Below are positions 7,859 through 15,096 of a DNA stretch of 64,000 bases, in pieces. Made by a program: the position numbers and the translations under genes. The DNA comes from Candidatus Tepidiaquacellales bacterium UBA2330 (lineage in GTDB: Bacteria; Bacteroidota; Ignavibacteria; Tepidaquicellales; Tepidaquicellaceae). The stretch covers positions 62,001 to 126,000 of the forward strand of contig DDUU01000029.1 in NCBI GenBank assembly GCA_002344965.1, written 5' to 3'. The notes under the pieces are model-generated. The model searched no databases. It saw only the letters and a list, made by a program, of their open reading frames with translations, and was not told the origin of the DNA. Within the stretch, counting starts at the first letter, position 1, and every line of letters starts with the position of its first letter.

Positions 7859-8944
7859 TCATTTACCGCAGATATTATTTATAAGTGAGAACATTTTTGT
7901 GAATCTGTTTCCGCCGGAAGATTTAAGTGAGATATCGGCGTAATATATATTTTTAAATATGGATTTTATTTTATCCTGCGAAGTCGCGGTGGCAATTTTT
8001 CTGTAAACAGGCAGAAGTTCGAACTGTTCTTTTGACCAGATCTTTAACTCTCTTTTAAGACTAAATTCATTCAGACCTGCAGAAGACGGATCTTTCAATT
8101 TGTAAATAGCCGTGAATGCCGAATTAAGTAAAAAGACAAGATACACTTCAACATCTTTTTTCAGTGAAATTTTTCTGTAGATCTTTACGGCAAGAGTCAC
8201 ATTTCCAAGAAGAATTGCTTTTATAAAGTCTGCTTCAATAAAATCCTTTTCAATACCGTTACAAAGATTTACAGAATCCGCCGTAACTTCACCTGTTGAA
8301 TAACAAAAGGTTTTCAGCTTTTCTATTTCGGAATTGAGCTCCTCAGGAGAATAGTTGGAAAAATTCAAAAGATGCCTTACGGTTTCTTCCGTAATCTTAA
8401 TTCCGTCAAACTTTTGAATAACCCAGCTAATAAGTTCGTCTTCACTGAACTCATCAGTTTTAAGAATATGTATCTTATCGGTGAAAGATTTTATACCGGA
8501 AGGATCACCTCCTGACATAATAGAATCGGCAGCAAAAATTTTATCCGGATCGGTTTCATCATCATTAGATATTAGTATCAGCAGGGTATCGGGATTCGGT
8601 CTCTTAATATATTCCGCAATGGCAATTTTTTCATTCTTCAGAAATTTTTTTGCATTCCTGATCACAACGACTTTTTTATCCGAAAAAAGTCCGGTATTAC
8701 TGCATTCATTTAATATATTTTCAATGACTTTATCATCTGCATTAAAATGTATCAGATGATTTTTTCTGTCAGGATTATTATTGGTGAATGCGTTATATAA
8801 GGAATCAGTTATTTCATCAGACAGTAATTTGTCTTTTATAAATAATAAAAGATTATTCTTTTCAATGTATTTTACTGCATTACTATTTAAATCATTAAAT
8901 GAAATTTTTTTAAGTGTCAGGAAATTTGATGTTGTTTTTGCCAT
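7859..8944 (-). CDS. holA: DNA polymerase III subunit delta
   Basis: This 361-residue protein matches the divergent HolA delta subunit. An N-terminal AAA+-like domain begins after residue ~30 and contains LIHFNADDKVIENILNECSNTGLFSDKKVVVIRNAKKF. A central helical lid carries FDGIKITEETVRHLLNFSNYSPEELNSEIEKL, and the C-terminal collar domain carries DFIEADFIKAILLGNVTLAVKIYRKI. Delta opens the beta sliding clamp as part of the clamp loader at the replication fork. The length (typically 330-350) fits. It is a single gene between the sigma operon and a spacer containing a terminator for the next minus-strand gene. Sequence conservation in this family is weak, so the call depends on the overall pattern. 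Confidence 0.85.
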   Translation of the reverse strand: MAKTTSNFLTLKKISFNDLNSNAVKYIEKNNLLLFIKDKLLSDEITDSLYNAFTNNNPDRKNHLIHFNADDKVIENILNECSNTGLFSDKKVVVIRNAKKFLKNEKIAIAEYIKRPNPDTLLILISNDDETDPDKIFAADSIMSGGDPSGIKSFTDKIHILKTDEFSEDELISWVIQKFDGIKITEETVRHLLNFSNYSPEELNSEIEKLKTFCYSTGEVTADSVNLCNGIEKDFIEADFIKAILLGNVTLAVKIYRKISLKKDVEVYLVFLLNSAFTAIYKLKDPSSAGLNEFSLKRELKIWSKEQFELLPVYRKIATATSQDKIKSIFKNIYYADISLKSSGGNRFTKMFSLINNICGK

Positions 8945-9040
8945 GAATGAAAATAGTCATTATCATTAAATTATTGTATAATAAAATTCATATAACAAGG
9001 TTAAGAAATGCAGCTGTGTCTTAATTCACTAATAAAATCA

Positions 9041-9080
9041 AAATAAAAAAGCCGTCTCATTTTAAATTGAAACGGCTTTA
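9041..9080 (-). terminator. Intrinsic terminator after the cyclophilin gene
   Basis: Reading the minus strand, AAAGCCGT and ACGGCTTT form an eight-pair stem around a 14-base loop. They are followed by TTTTTTATTTT, with the T-run in plus-strand positions 9041-9050. It lies 28 bp past the stop of the cyclophilin lipoprotein gene. Confidence 0.8.
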
Positions 9081-9107
9081 CATAAACTTAATTAAATCTT
9101 TTTTACA

Positions 9108-9836
9108 TTACTTCGAAGATAAAGTAACCTTTGTCATTTTAACATCAGTTACAGGTTTGTCATTAGGTCCGGTTTTCACTTTTCCGATTTTATCAACTAC
9201 ATCCATTCCTTCCACTACTTCGCCGAATATAGCATGTTTTCCGTCCAGCCAGTCTGTCGGCGCTAAAGTTATAAAGAACTGAGATGAACCTGTGTTTGGA
9301 CCTCTGTTTGCCATAGAAAGAATTCCTTTCTTGCTGTGTTTTAACCCGGGACCGAATTCATCTTTGATCGTTTCTTTTGATCCGCCTGCTCCGGTTCCTG
9401 TAGGATCTCCGCCTTGAATCATAAATCCGTCTATTACTCTGTGAAATATTATTCCGTCATAATATTTTTGACTGATCAGCTTTTTGAAATTTGCAGTTGT
9501 TAAAGGTGCTTCTTTTGTGAAGAGTTTGATCTTGATCTTTCCCATTGTGGTTTCCATTATAACGAAATCACCGTCTGCAGATTTTTCTTCTTTACCTGCT
9601 GTTTCTGTTTTCTCTGTAGTAGAGTCCATTTTTTCTGTAGTTTTAGTTTCAGAATTTGTGTTTGTAGTAACAGTATCTGTTTTTTCAACAGTTTTTGTTT
9701 CTGTCGTTGTGTTTGTTTCTTTTTTAGTTTCAGTCTTTGTCTCTGTTTTGGAAGTTTCCGTTTTCTCCCCGCATGATATTAAAATCATTGCCAAGATCAC
9801 AACGGAAAAATACATCACTATTTTTCTTTTTAACAT
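9108..9836 (-). CDS. Cyclophilin-type peptidyl-prolyl isomerase lipoprotein
   Basis: The 242-residue protein begins with a lipoprotein signal peptide ending LISC (Cys about 22). Residues ~25-85 are almost entirely Thr, Lys, Glu, Ser and Val, in an imperfect KTET/TTEK repeat: a flexible tether. The C-terminal ~150 residues are a full cyclophilin domain with ETTMGKIKIKLF, FHRVIDGFMIQGGDPTGTGAGG (catalytic Arg in FHR), GSSQFFI and LDGKHAIFGEV. It should isomerise Xaa-Pro bonds in envelope proteins while anchored to a membrane by the tether. AAGGAG lies seven bases before the ATG. The tether probably keeps the catalytic head away from the lipid surface (inference). Confidence 0.92.
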   Translation of the reverse strand: MLKRKIVMYFSVVILAMILISCGEKTETSKTETKTETKKETNTTTETKTVEKTDTVTTNTNSETKTTEKMDSTTEKTETAGKEEKSADGDFVIMETTMGKIKIKLFTKEAPLTTANFKKLISQKYYDGIIFHRVIDGFMIQGGDPTGTGAGGSKETIKDEFGPGLKHSKKGILSMANRGPNTGSSQFFITLAPTDWLDGKHAIFGEVVEGMDVVDKIGKVKTGPNDKPVTDVKMTKVTLSSK

Positions 9837-9874
9837 TTATATCTCCTTGGTTTAAATATATTAATAAAGTTTAT

Positions 9875-10900
9875 TTAAAATTGTTTTAAAAATCTGATAT
9901 CGTTTTCATAAAACAGTCTGATATCAGGAACGCCGTGTTTTATCATAAGTGTTCTCTCAATTCCCATTCCGAATGCATATCCGCTGTAAATTTCCGGATC
10001 GTATCCTACTGATTCAAAAACATTCGGATCCACCATCCCGCAGCCGAGTATCTCAAGCCATCCGGTATATTTACAGACTCTGCAGCCTTTGCTTTTGCAG
10101 AGAAAACATTCGACATCCATTTCAGCAGAAGGTTCCGTAAAAGGAAAAAATGAAGGTCGGAGTCTTGTCTTAAGAGAATCACCGAAATATTCCCCGGCAA
10201 AATAATTTAAGGTGCCTTTAAGCTCGCTGAACGTAACATTTCTGTCAACATAAAGACCTTCGACCTGATGAAAAAATGCAAGACTTCTTGAACTTACATC
10301 CTCGTTTCTGAAAACTCTTCCGGGAGATATTATTCTTACAGGCGGCTTAATCTTTTCCATTATTCTTATCTGCGCCGAAGAAGTCTGCGTTCTCAACAGA
10401 TATTTTCTGTCCTTGCCTTTACTGTCAATATAAAAAGTATCCTGCATATCCCTTGAAGGGTGATGATCAGGCGTATTCAGTGCATCGAAATTATGATATT
10501 CATCTTCTATTTCAAATCCTTCATAAACTTTAAATCCGATCTTTTCAAAAATTCCTGAAATTTCCTCAAGCGCCTGACTGATCAGATGTTTTGTTCCTTT
10601 GTTGAACGTTCTTCCGGGAAGAGTTATATCAATGTTATCATCTTCGGAGGTGTTTTCTGATTCTAATTTTGCTTTCTTATCTTCATAAAGTTTCTGAATT
10701 GATACTTTAAGTTCATTCAGGGATTTGCCTGTAGCGCTTTTGGATTCTTTATCAGTATTTTTGAAATCCTCAAAAAGTCCGCTTAGAATTCCGTTGCGGC
10801 TGAGATATTTTAATCGGTATTCTTCAAGTGATTTTTCGGAGTTAATTTTTTCCGATTCGGCAAGCGATTCTTTTTTAAGAGTTTCGATTTTTTCTAACAT
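9875..10900 (-). CDS. pheS: Phenylalanyl-tRNA synthetase alpha subunit
   Basis: From the ATG at 10900 the protein has 341 residues. An N-terminal coiled coil (about 1-85) that binds tRNA is followed by the class II catalytic domain with motif 2 (SPGRVFRNEDVSSRSLAFFHQVEG) and motif 3 (GYAFGMGIERTLMIKHG). A short Cys-rich insert (CFLCKSKGCRVCKYTGW) is common in this family. PheS charges tRNA-Phe as an (alpha-beta)2 tetramer. A TTG at 10909 would add three residues, but the ATG is preferred. It ends the thrS-infC-rpmI-rplT-pheS series. pheT, normally next, is missing here and must lie elsewhere; a cyclophilin gene follows instead. Confidence 0.95.
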   Translation of the reverse strand: MLEKIETLKKESLAESEKINSEKSLEEYRLKYLSRNGILSGLFEDFKNTDKESKSATGKSLNELKVSIQKLYEDKKAKLESENTSEDDNIDITLPGRTFNKGTKHLISQALEEISGIFEKIGFKVYEGFEIEDEYHNFDALNTPDHHPSRDMQDTFYIDSKGKDRKYLLRTQTSSAQIRIMEKIKPPVRIISPGRVFRNEDVSSRSLAFFHQVEGLYVDRNVTFSELKGTLNYFAGEYFGDSLKTRLRPSFFPFTEPSAEMDVECFLCKSKGCRVCKYTGWLEILGCGMVDPNVFESVGYDPEIYSGYAFGMGIERTLMIKHGVPDIRLFYENDIRFLKQF

Positions 10901-10930
10901 CGTAAGCAAAAAGTTTGAACTTTCTGAAAC

Positions 10931-10957
10931 AAAAATAGGCGAATTAGCATCCGCCTT
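10931..10957 (-). terminator. Hairpin with U-run between rplT and pheS (terminator or attenuator)
   Basis: On the minus strand AGGCG and CGCCT (plus-strand 10937-10941 and 10952-10956) form a short GC-rich stem. It is followed by TATTTTTG and sits in the 83-bp gap between the rplT stop and the pheS start. It could terminate the ribosomal-protein message or attenuate read-through into pheS. The stem is short, so strength is uncertain. Confidence 0.5.
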
Positions 10958-10983
10958 ATTTTTTTAAAATTATCAGGTATAGT

Positions 10984-11331
10984 TTATTTTAAGGCGAATT
11001 TCACGACTTCCGTAAATGCCTCTGAATTACCGTAGGCAAGGTCTGCAAGCATTTTTCTGCTGATATCAATATTCTTTTTATTTAGTGCATTGATAAGCTT
11101 TGAATAGGTTGTATCATTCATTCTTGCAGCTGCATTGATCCTTGTGATCCACAGACTTCTGTATTCTCTCTTTTTTAATCTTCTGTCTGTATAAGCGTGA
11201 GTAAGTCCTTTCTCTACTGCATTTTTTGCAGCCGTATATACTTTGCTCCTGGCTCCGTAATATCCTTTTGCTTCATCTAAAATTCTCTTTCTTCTTCTGT
11301 GTGACGCTACTTTATTTTTTGAACGCGGCAT
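10984..11331 (-). CDS. rplT: 50S ribosomal protein L20
   Basis: The 115-residue basic protein begins MPRSKNKVASHRRRKRILDEAKGYYGARSK, the nearly invariant N-terminal extension of L20 that threads into 23S rRNA. The globular C-terminal part (RLKKREYRSLWITRINAAARMND) follows. L20 is an early assembly protein of the large subunit and, in enterobacteria, a translational repressor of its own operon. GGAG lies six bases before the ATG. Gene order infC-rpmI-rplT is the canonical arrangement. No pseudoknot operator was looked for successfully by eye. Confidence 0.98.
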   Translation of the reverse strand: MPRSKNKVASHRRRKRILDEAKGYYGARSKVYTAAKNAVEKGLTHAYTDRRLKKREYRSLWITRINAAARMNDTTYSKLINALNKKNIDISRKMLADLAYGNSEAFTEVVKFALK

Positions 11332-11366
11332 ATTTTCTCCATTAAAAAATTAGTTTAAAAAATTGT

Positions 11367-11561
11367 TTAAGCTTGTATCAGTCTTTTAACTGTTCTTGTT
11401 TCCTGCTCTGATACCAAAGTAGCTTTACCAAGCTGTCTCTTTCTTTTGTTTGATTTTTTTGTGAGAATATGGCTTCTGTAAGCTTTTTCCCTTTTTACCT
11501 TTCCAGTGCCGGTTACTTTAAATCTCTTTTTAGCGGCTCTGTTTGATTTCATTTTAGGCAT
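11367..11561 (-). CDS. rpmI: 50S ribosomal protein L35
   Basis: The 64-residue basic protein starts MPKMKSNRAAKKRFKVTGTGKVKREKAYRSHIL, a textbook L35 sequence of normal length. It belongs to the large ribosomal subunit. Its start overlaps the infC stop by eight bases, so translation is probably coupled to that of initiation factor 3. rplT follows after 35 bp. No unusual features. Confidence 0.97.
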   Translation of the reverse strand: MPKMKSNRAAKKRFKVTGTGKVKREKAYRSHILTKKSNKRKRQLGKATLVSEQETRTVKRLIQA

Positions 11562-12234
11562 CTTCTTTTGCGTCTGTTTGATTTTTATCTTCTGTAATAC
11601 CTTTTGTATTATCAGCCTTTTTTTCTATAATTTCTTTTGTAACTTTTTGATTTGCAGTTTCGGGATTTTCAGCTTTCTTTTCCTTTGCCAGATTGTCCTT
11701 ATATACTTGTATCTTAGCTTTATCAGGTAAAAAATATGCGAATAACTGCTTGCCTTCCATTCGCGGAGGAGACTCAAGCTTTGCAACATTTCCCAGCTTC
11801 TCAATTATTTCATCCATCAGTTTTTTACCGATCTCAGGATGAGTTATCATCCTTCCCTTAAACATTACATACGCTTTTACTTTGTGACCTTCAAACAAAA
11901 ACTGCCTCAAATGCTTTGTTTTAAACTCAATATCATGTGTGTCTGTGTTTGGATTGAATCGTATCTCCTTTATATTCATCACATGCTGATTCTTCTTCGC
12001 CAGTTTTTCCTTTTTTTGTCTCTCGTAATTGAATTTTCCGTAATCGACTATTTTACATACAGGAGGTTTTGAAGTTGAAGAAATTTCCACAAGATCCATT
12101 CCTCTTGATATTGCAATTCTGAGAGCTTCCGTATTCGACATTATTCCGAGTGCGTTTCCTTCGTCATCCAATACTCTGATCTGCGGAGCGCGGATCTGAT
12201 CGTTTACTCTCTCTTTGTACTTTTTATTTTTAAT
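11554..12234 (-). CDS. infC: Translation initiation factor IF-3, probable ATT start
   Basis: The N-terminal domain reads RVNDQIRAPQIRVLDDEGNALGIMS, then the linker helix and the C-terminal domain (IKEIRFNPNTDTHDIEFKTKHLRQFL, MIEKLGN-type end). The conserved RVNDQIRAPQIRV block lies upstream of the first NTG codon (TTG at 12171) and has no ATG, GTG or TTG in front of it before an in-frame TAG at 12240-12238. The only sensible start is ATT at 12234, as known for E. coli infC, where it lets IF-3 repress itself. A 12-bp palindrome (AAACTATAGTTT, 12235-12246) abuts this codon. The C-terminus carries an extra ~45-residue Lys/Glu-rich tail. Predicted length is 226 residues. Confidence 0.9.
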   Translation of the reverse strand: MKNKKYKERVNDQIRAPQIRVLDDEGNALGIMSNTEALRIAISRGMDLVEISSTSKPPVCKIVDYGKFNYERQKKEKLAKKNQHVMNIKEIRFNPNTDTHDIEFKTKHLRQFLFEGHKVKAYVMFKGRMITHPEIGKKLMDEIIEKLGNVAKLESPPRMEGKQLFAYFLPDKAKIQVYKDNLAKEKKAENPETANQKVTKEIIEKKADNTKGITEDKNQTDAKEDA

Positions 12235-12275
12235 AAACTATAGTTTGAATTTATAAACCCGGTTTAACAGCCGAA

Positions 12276-14207
12276 TTAATTATATCCGGCTTTTTCCCGG
12301 ACTTGCAATTTAAGTTTTTCTATGAACTCATTCAATTCAAATTTTCCGATATCACCCTTTTTATGTTCCCTGACTGAAAGATTACCGCTCTCCTTTTCCT
12401 TATCACCTATTACTATCATATATGGAATCTTCTTATTTTCAGATTCCCTTATTTTAAATCCTATCTTTTCGTTTCTTAAATCAATGTTAACTCTGAATCC
12501 TTCAGATTTTAATCTTTTTTCAAGCTGACCGGCATATTCAAAATGTGCATCTGCAATCGGGAGAATGCTCACCTGTACCGGCGCTAACCATACTGGGAAA
12601 AATCCACCGTAATGCTCAGTCAGAACGCCGACAAATCTTTCAAAAGAACCGAATACGGCTCTGTGAATCATTACCGGTCTGTGTGCATTTCCGTCACTGC
12701 CGGTATATTCCAGTCCGAATCTCTCAGGCATTGAAAAATCCAGTTGTATTGTTCCAAGCTGCCAGTTCCTGCGCAGACTGTCCTTTACTACAAAATCTAT
12801 CTTCGGTCCGTAAAAAGCTCCGTCGCCTTCATTGACTTTGTATTTTATCCCTGCTTTGTCAAGTGCGGTGGCAAGCGCTTTTTCGGAATTATCCCATACT
12901 TCCGGAGAACCTATATACTTTTCAGGGCGAGTGGATAAATAAACCTGAACTTCTTCAAAACCGAATGTATTGTAAACGTCAAAAATTAACTTTATCAAAA
13001 CCGTTACTTCGTCTTCAATCTGATCAGGAGTGCAGAAAATATGAGCGTCATCCTGAGTAAAACTTCTCACTCTGAAAAGTCCGTTGAGCACTCCGGATAA
13101 TTCATGTCTGTGCACAAGCCCGAATTCATATAATCTCAGCGGCAGATCCCTGTAAGACTTCATACCGGTTTTATAAACCAGCGTACTGCCGGGACAATTC
13201 ATCGGCTTTACCGCAAAATCCCTTTCATCAATATCAGTGAAGTACATGTTTTCCTTATAATTATCATAGTGTCCTGACTGAAGCCATAGTTTCTGATTGA
13301 GAATGATAGGAGTATTAATTTCCTGATAATTTAATTCGATAAGTTTTGAACGCAGATATTCCTTCAGATTATTCAGCAGTATCATTCCGTTATTATGCCA
13401 GAATGGAAAACCCGGACCCTCTTCATGAAATGAAAAGAGGTCAAGCTCTTTTCCGAGTTTTTTATGATCTCGTTTCTTAGCTTCCTCAAGATTCTTCAGA
13501 TATTCATCAAGTTCTTTCTGTTTCGGAAATGAAATTCCGTAAATCCTTTGAAGCATCTGTCTATGCTCGTCACCGCGCCAGTAAGAACCTGATACGGATA
13601 GAAGTTTTACGGACTTAACCTTTTCGGTAGAAGGAAGATGAGGTCCTCTGCAAAGATCGGTAAAATCACCCTGCGAATAAAGCGAAACGTTCTCTTCGTC
13701 TTTAGCAATCGTTTCAAGTATTTCCACTTTATACGGATCAATCCTCTCTGACTGAAAATATTTTATCGCGTCAGTTCTTTTAAGATCTTTCCTTTCGGGT
13801 TTCAGTCCTCTTTTGGAAATTTCAAGAATCCGTTCTTCAATTTTTTTAAGATCTTCCTCAGAAAATTTCCTGTCTGAATCAATATCATAATAAAAACCGC
13901 TTTCAATTGGAGGTCCTACGCCGAATCTCGCTCCGGGAAATAATTCCTCCACCGCCTGAGCCATCATATGAGAAGTAGTATGCCAGAAAACCTCTTTACC
14001 CTTTTCAGAATCAAATTTGTGAAATACAATTTTTGAATCCTCATTCAGAACTGTGTTAACATCTTTCATCAAACCGTTTATTTCGGCTGCAAGAATTTCT
14101 TCAGCTAGTCTTTTGCTTATAGATTCAGCTATTTCATAAGCTGATACACCTTTGTCAAACTCTTTTACAGAATTATCCGGAAACGTTATTTTGATTTTTT
14201 CTGACAA
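12276..14207 (-). CDS. thrS: Threonyl-tRNA synthetase
   Basis: The 643-residue protein has an N-terminal TGS domain (1-62) and the editing domain with HTTSHMMAQAVEELFP and the later HxxxC-like metal residues. A class II catalytic core follows (MNCPGSTLVYKTG with zinc-binding Cys, then FRVRSFTQDDAHIFC and PVMIHRAVFGSFERFVGVLTEH). The C-terminal anticodon-binding domain contains PVWLAPVQVSILPI. It charges tRNA-Thr and hydrolyses Ser-tRNA-Thr. It heads the thrS-infC-rpmI-rplT-pheS series. The 41-bp gap to infC holds AGCCG/CGGCT that could fold into a weak hairpin. A tRNA-Val gene lies 83 bp upstream. Confidence 0.97.
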   Translation of the reverse strand: MSEKIKITFPDNSVKEFDKGVSAYEIAESISKRLAEEILAAEINGLMKDVNTVLNEDSKIVFHKFDSEKGKEVFWHTTSHMMAQAVEELFPGARFGVGPPIESGFYYDIDSDRKFSEEDLKKIEERILEISKRGLKPERKDLKRTDAIKYFQSERIDPYKVEILETIAKDEENVSLYSQGDFTDLCRGPHLPSTEKVKSVKLLSVSGSYWRGDEHRQMLQRIYGISFPKQKELDEYLKNLEEAKKRDHKKLGKELDLFSFHEEGPGFPFWHNNGMILLNNLKEYLRSKLIELNYQEINTPIILNQKLWLQSGHYDNYKENMYFTDIDERDFAVKPMNCPGSTLVYKTGMKSYRDLPLRLYEFGLVHRHELSGVLNGLFRVRSFTQDDAHIFCTPDQIEDEVTVLIKLIFDVYNTFGFEEVQVYLSTRPEKYIGSPEVWDNSEKALATALDKAGIKYKVNEGDGAFYGPKIDFVVKDSLRRNWQLGTIQLDFSMPERFGLEYTGSDGNAHRPVMIHRAVFGSFERFVGVLTEHYGGFFPVWLAPVQVSILPIADAHFEYAGQLEKRLKSEGFRVNIDLRNEKIGFKIRESENKKIPYMIVIGDKEKESGNLSVREHKKGDIGKFELNEFIEKLKLQVREKAGYN

Positions 14208-14250
14208 ACTTAAAATATTTAAAAAATAAACCTCACGAATTTAAAACTTC

Positions 14251-14284
14251 CAATTCGTAATTTGCAAAACGTAATTTGTAATTG
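14251..14284 (-). repeat. AATTACG-type short tandem repeat remnant
   Basis: On the minus strand this stretch reads as imperfect iterations of AATTAC(A/G): AATTACAAATTACG, a short gap, then AAATTACGAATTG. A related run, GAATTACGAATTACTAAT, lies inside a coding region at 58342-58359. Such A/T-plus-CG iterations resemble the short tandemly repeated elements seen in several bacterial groups; membership is inference. Confidence 0.4.
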
Positions 14285-14290
14285 ATTCTG

Positions 14291-14364
14291 TGGGCGGTAA
14301 TGGATTCGAACCAATGACCTCTACGATGTCAACGTAGCGCTCTAACCAACTGAGCTAACCGCCC
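14291..14364 (-). tRNA. tRNA-Val (anticodon GAC)
   Basis: On the minus strand GGGCGGT pairs with ACCGCCC as a seven-base acceptor stem. The D arm is GCTCAGTTGGTTAGAGC. The anticodon stem CTACG/CGTAG encloses loop TTGACAT with anticodon GAC, and the T loop is TTCGAAT. Discriminator is A and CCA is not encoded. One T-T mismatch occurs in the T stem (ATTGG against CCATT). It reads valine codons GUC/GUU and lies upstream of thrS on the same strand. Confidence 0.95.
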
Positions 14365-14612
14365 TTCAGTTTTTAAGACTTCCAAAATACCTTTTTTATG
14401 CTGCTTTTTCAATGAACTTATCCGGTTTTTTTAATATTCTTAAGATTTCAGGCAAACAAAACTTATTGAATTAAAGAATACTATCTCCGAAACCGGATCT
14501 GCTAAAAAAGTTCATACGGAAACTGTTATTAAATATCCCTTTTTAATAAATAATAAATATTTTTATTTTAAATCGCTTAAAAAAAATTATTCCATAACTT
14601 AATTTATTCTGC
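14365..14612. other. Non-coding gap between tRNA-Val and cytochrome c gene
   Basis: No ORF with coding character. An imperfect long-range inverted repeat is visible: ATGAACTTATCCGGTTT at 14412-14428 can pair in two blocks with AAACCGGAT...AAGTTCAT near 14492-14517. I see no recognisable promoter box. Together with the tRNA this makes up the 405-bp space between thrS and the cytochrome gene. Confidence 0.4.
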
Positions 14613-15089
14613 ATGAAAAAATTTTATTTATCTTTACTGTCCTTCACGGCAGTATTTGTTTTTTTCTCATTTAATAACAGTGTTCAGCTAAATCAAAACG
14701 GTTTACCGATAGATTCTCTGGAAGCTGAAAAAGAAAATTTTGTTAACATTGTAAAAGAAACAATTAAAGGAAAAGAAGGCGTATCATCAGATTCAGTTTT
14801 CAGAGATATTCAGATGCTGAAGGGAGTCCCTGCAGAAAATCTTCTGAATATAATGAATTACGGTTTCAGTAAAGCTCTCGGCGTCGGCTGTGATCACTGT
14901 CACAACACTACAGACTGGGCTTCCAATGAAAAAAACGCAAAACAGATATCAAGGGAAATGATGAAAATGTCAGGACAGATAAGAGATATGATAAGTAATA
15001 TAAAGGAAATTGAATCGGAAAAAGCAACGATAAACTGCACTACCTGTCACAGAGGTGAGATAGTACCGGCATTAAAGATGAAGGATTGA
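14613..15089 (+). CDS. c-type cytochrome, photosynthetic-reaction-centre cytochrome-like (two CXXCH)
   Basis: The 158-residue protein has an N-terminal signal peptide (residues 1-20, KKFYLSLLSFTAVFVFFSF) and two haem-binding motifs: CDHCH (93-97) and CTTCH (142-146). The stretch between them carries Met-rich helix residues (REMMKMSGQ) suited to an axial ligand. Spacing and the LKGVPAENLLNIMNYGFSKALGVGCDHCH context recall small exported proteins related to the tetrahaem subunit of photosynthetic reaction centres, found widely in non-phototrophic Bacteroidota and Acidobacteriota. It is presumably a periplasmic electron carrier. No photosynthesis gene is nearby. It converges on the following minus-strand gene with seven bases between stops. 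Confidence 0.85.
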   Translation: MKKFYLSLLSFTAVFVFFSFNNSVQLNQNGLPIDSLEAEKENFVNIVKETIKGKEGVSSDSVFRDIQMLKGVPAENLLNIMNYGFSKALGVGCDHCHNTTDWASNEKNAKQISREMMKMSGQIRDMISNIKEIESEKATINCTTCHRGEIVPALKMKD

Positions 15090-15096
15090 ATAAGCA

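Noticed and set aside
9484..9855. A 123-codon plus-strand frame rich in SVF repeats
   Set aside because: It is the complement of the Thr/Lys/Glu tether of the cyclophilin lipoprotein.
12169..12171. TTG as the infC start
   Set aside because: It would remove the conserved RVNDQIRAPQIRV block, which is encoded in frame directly upstream.
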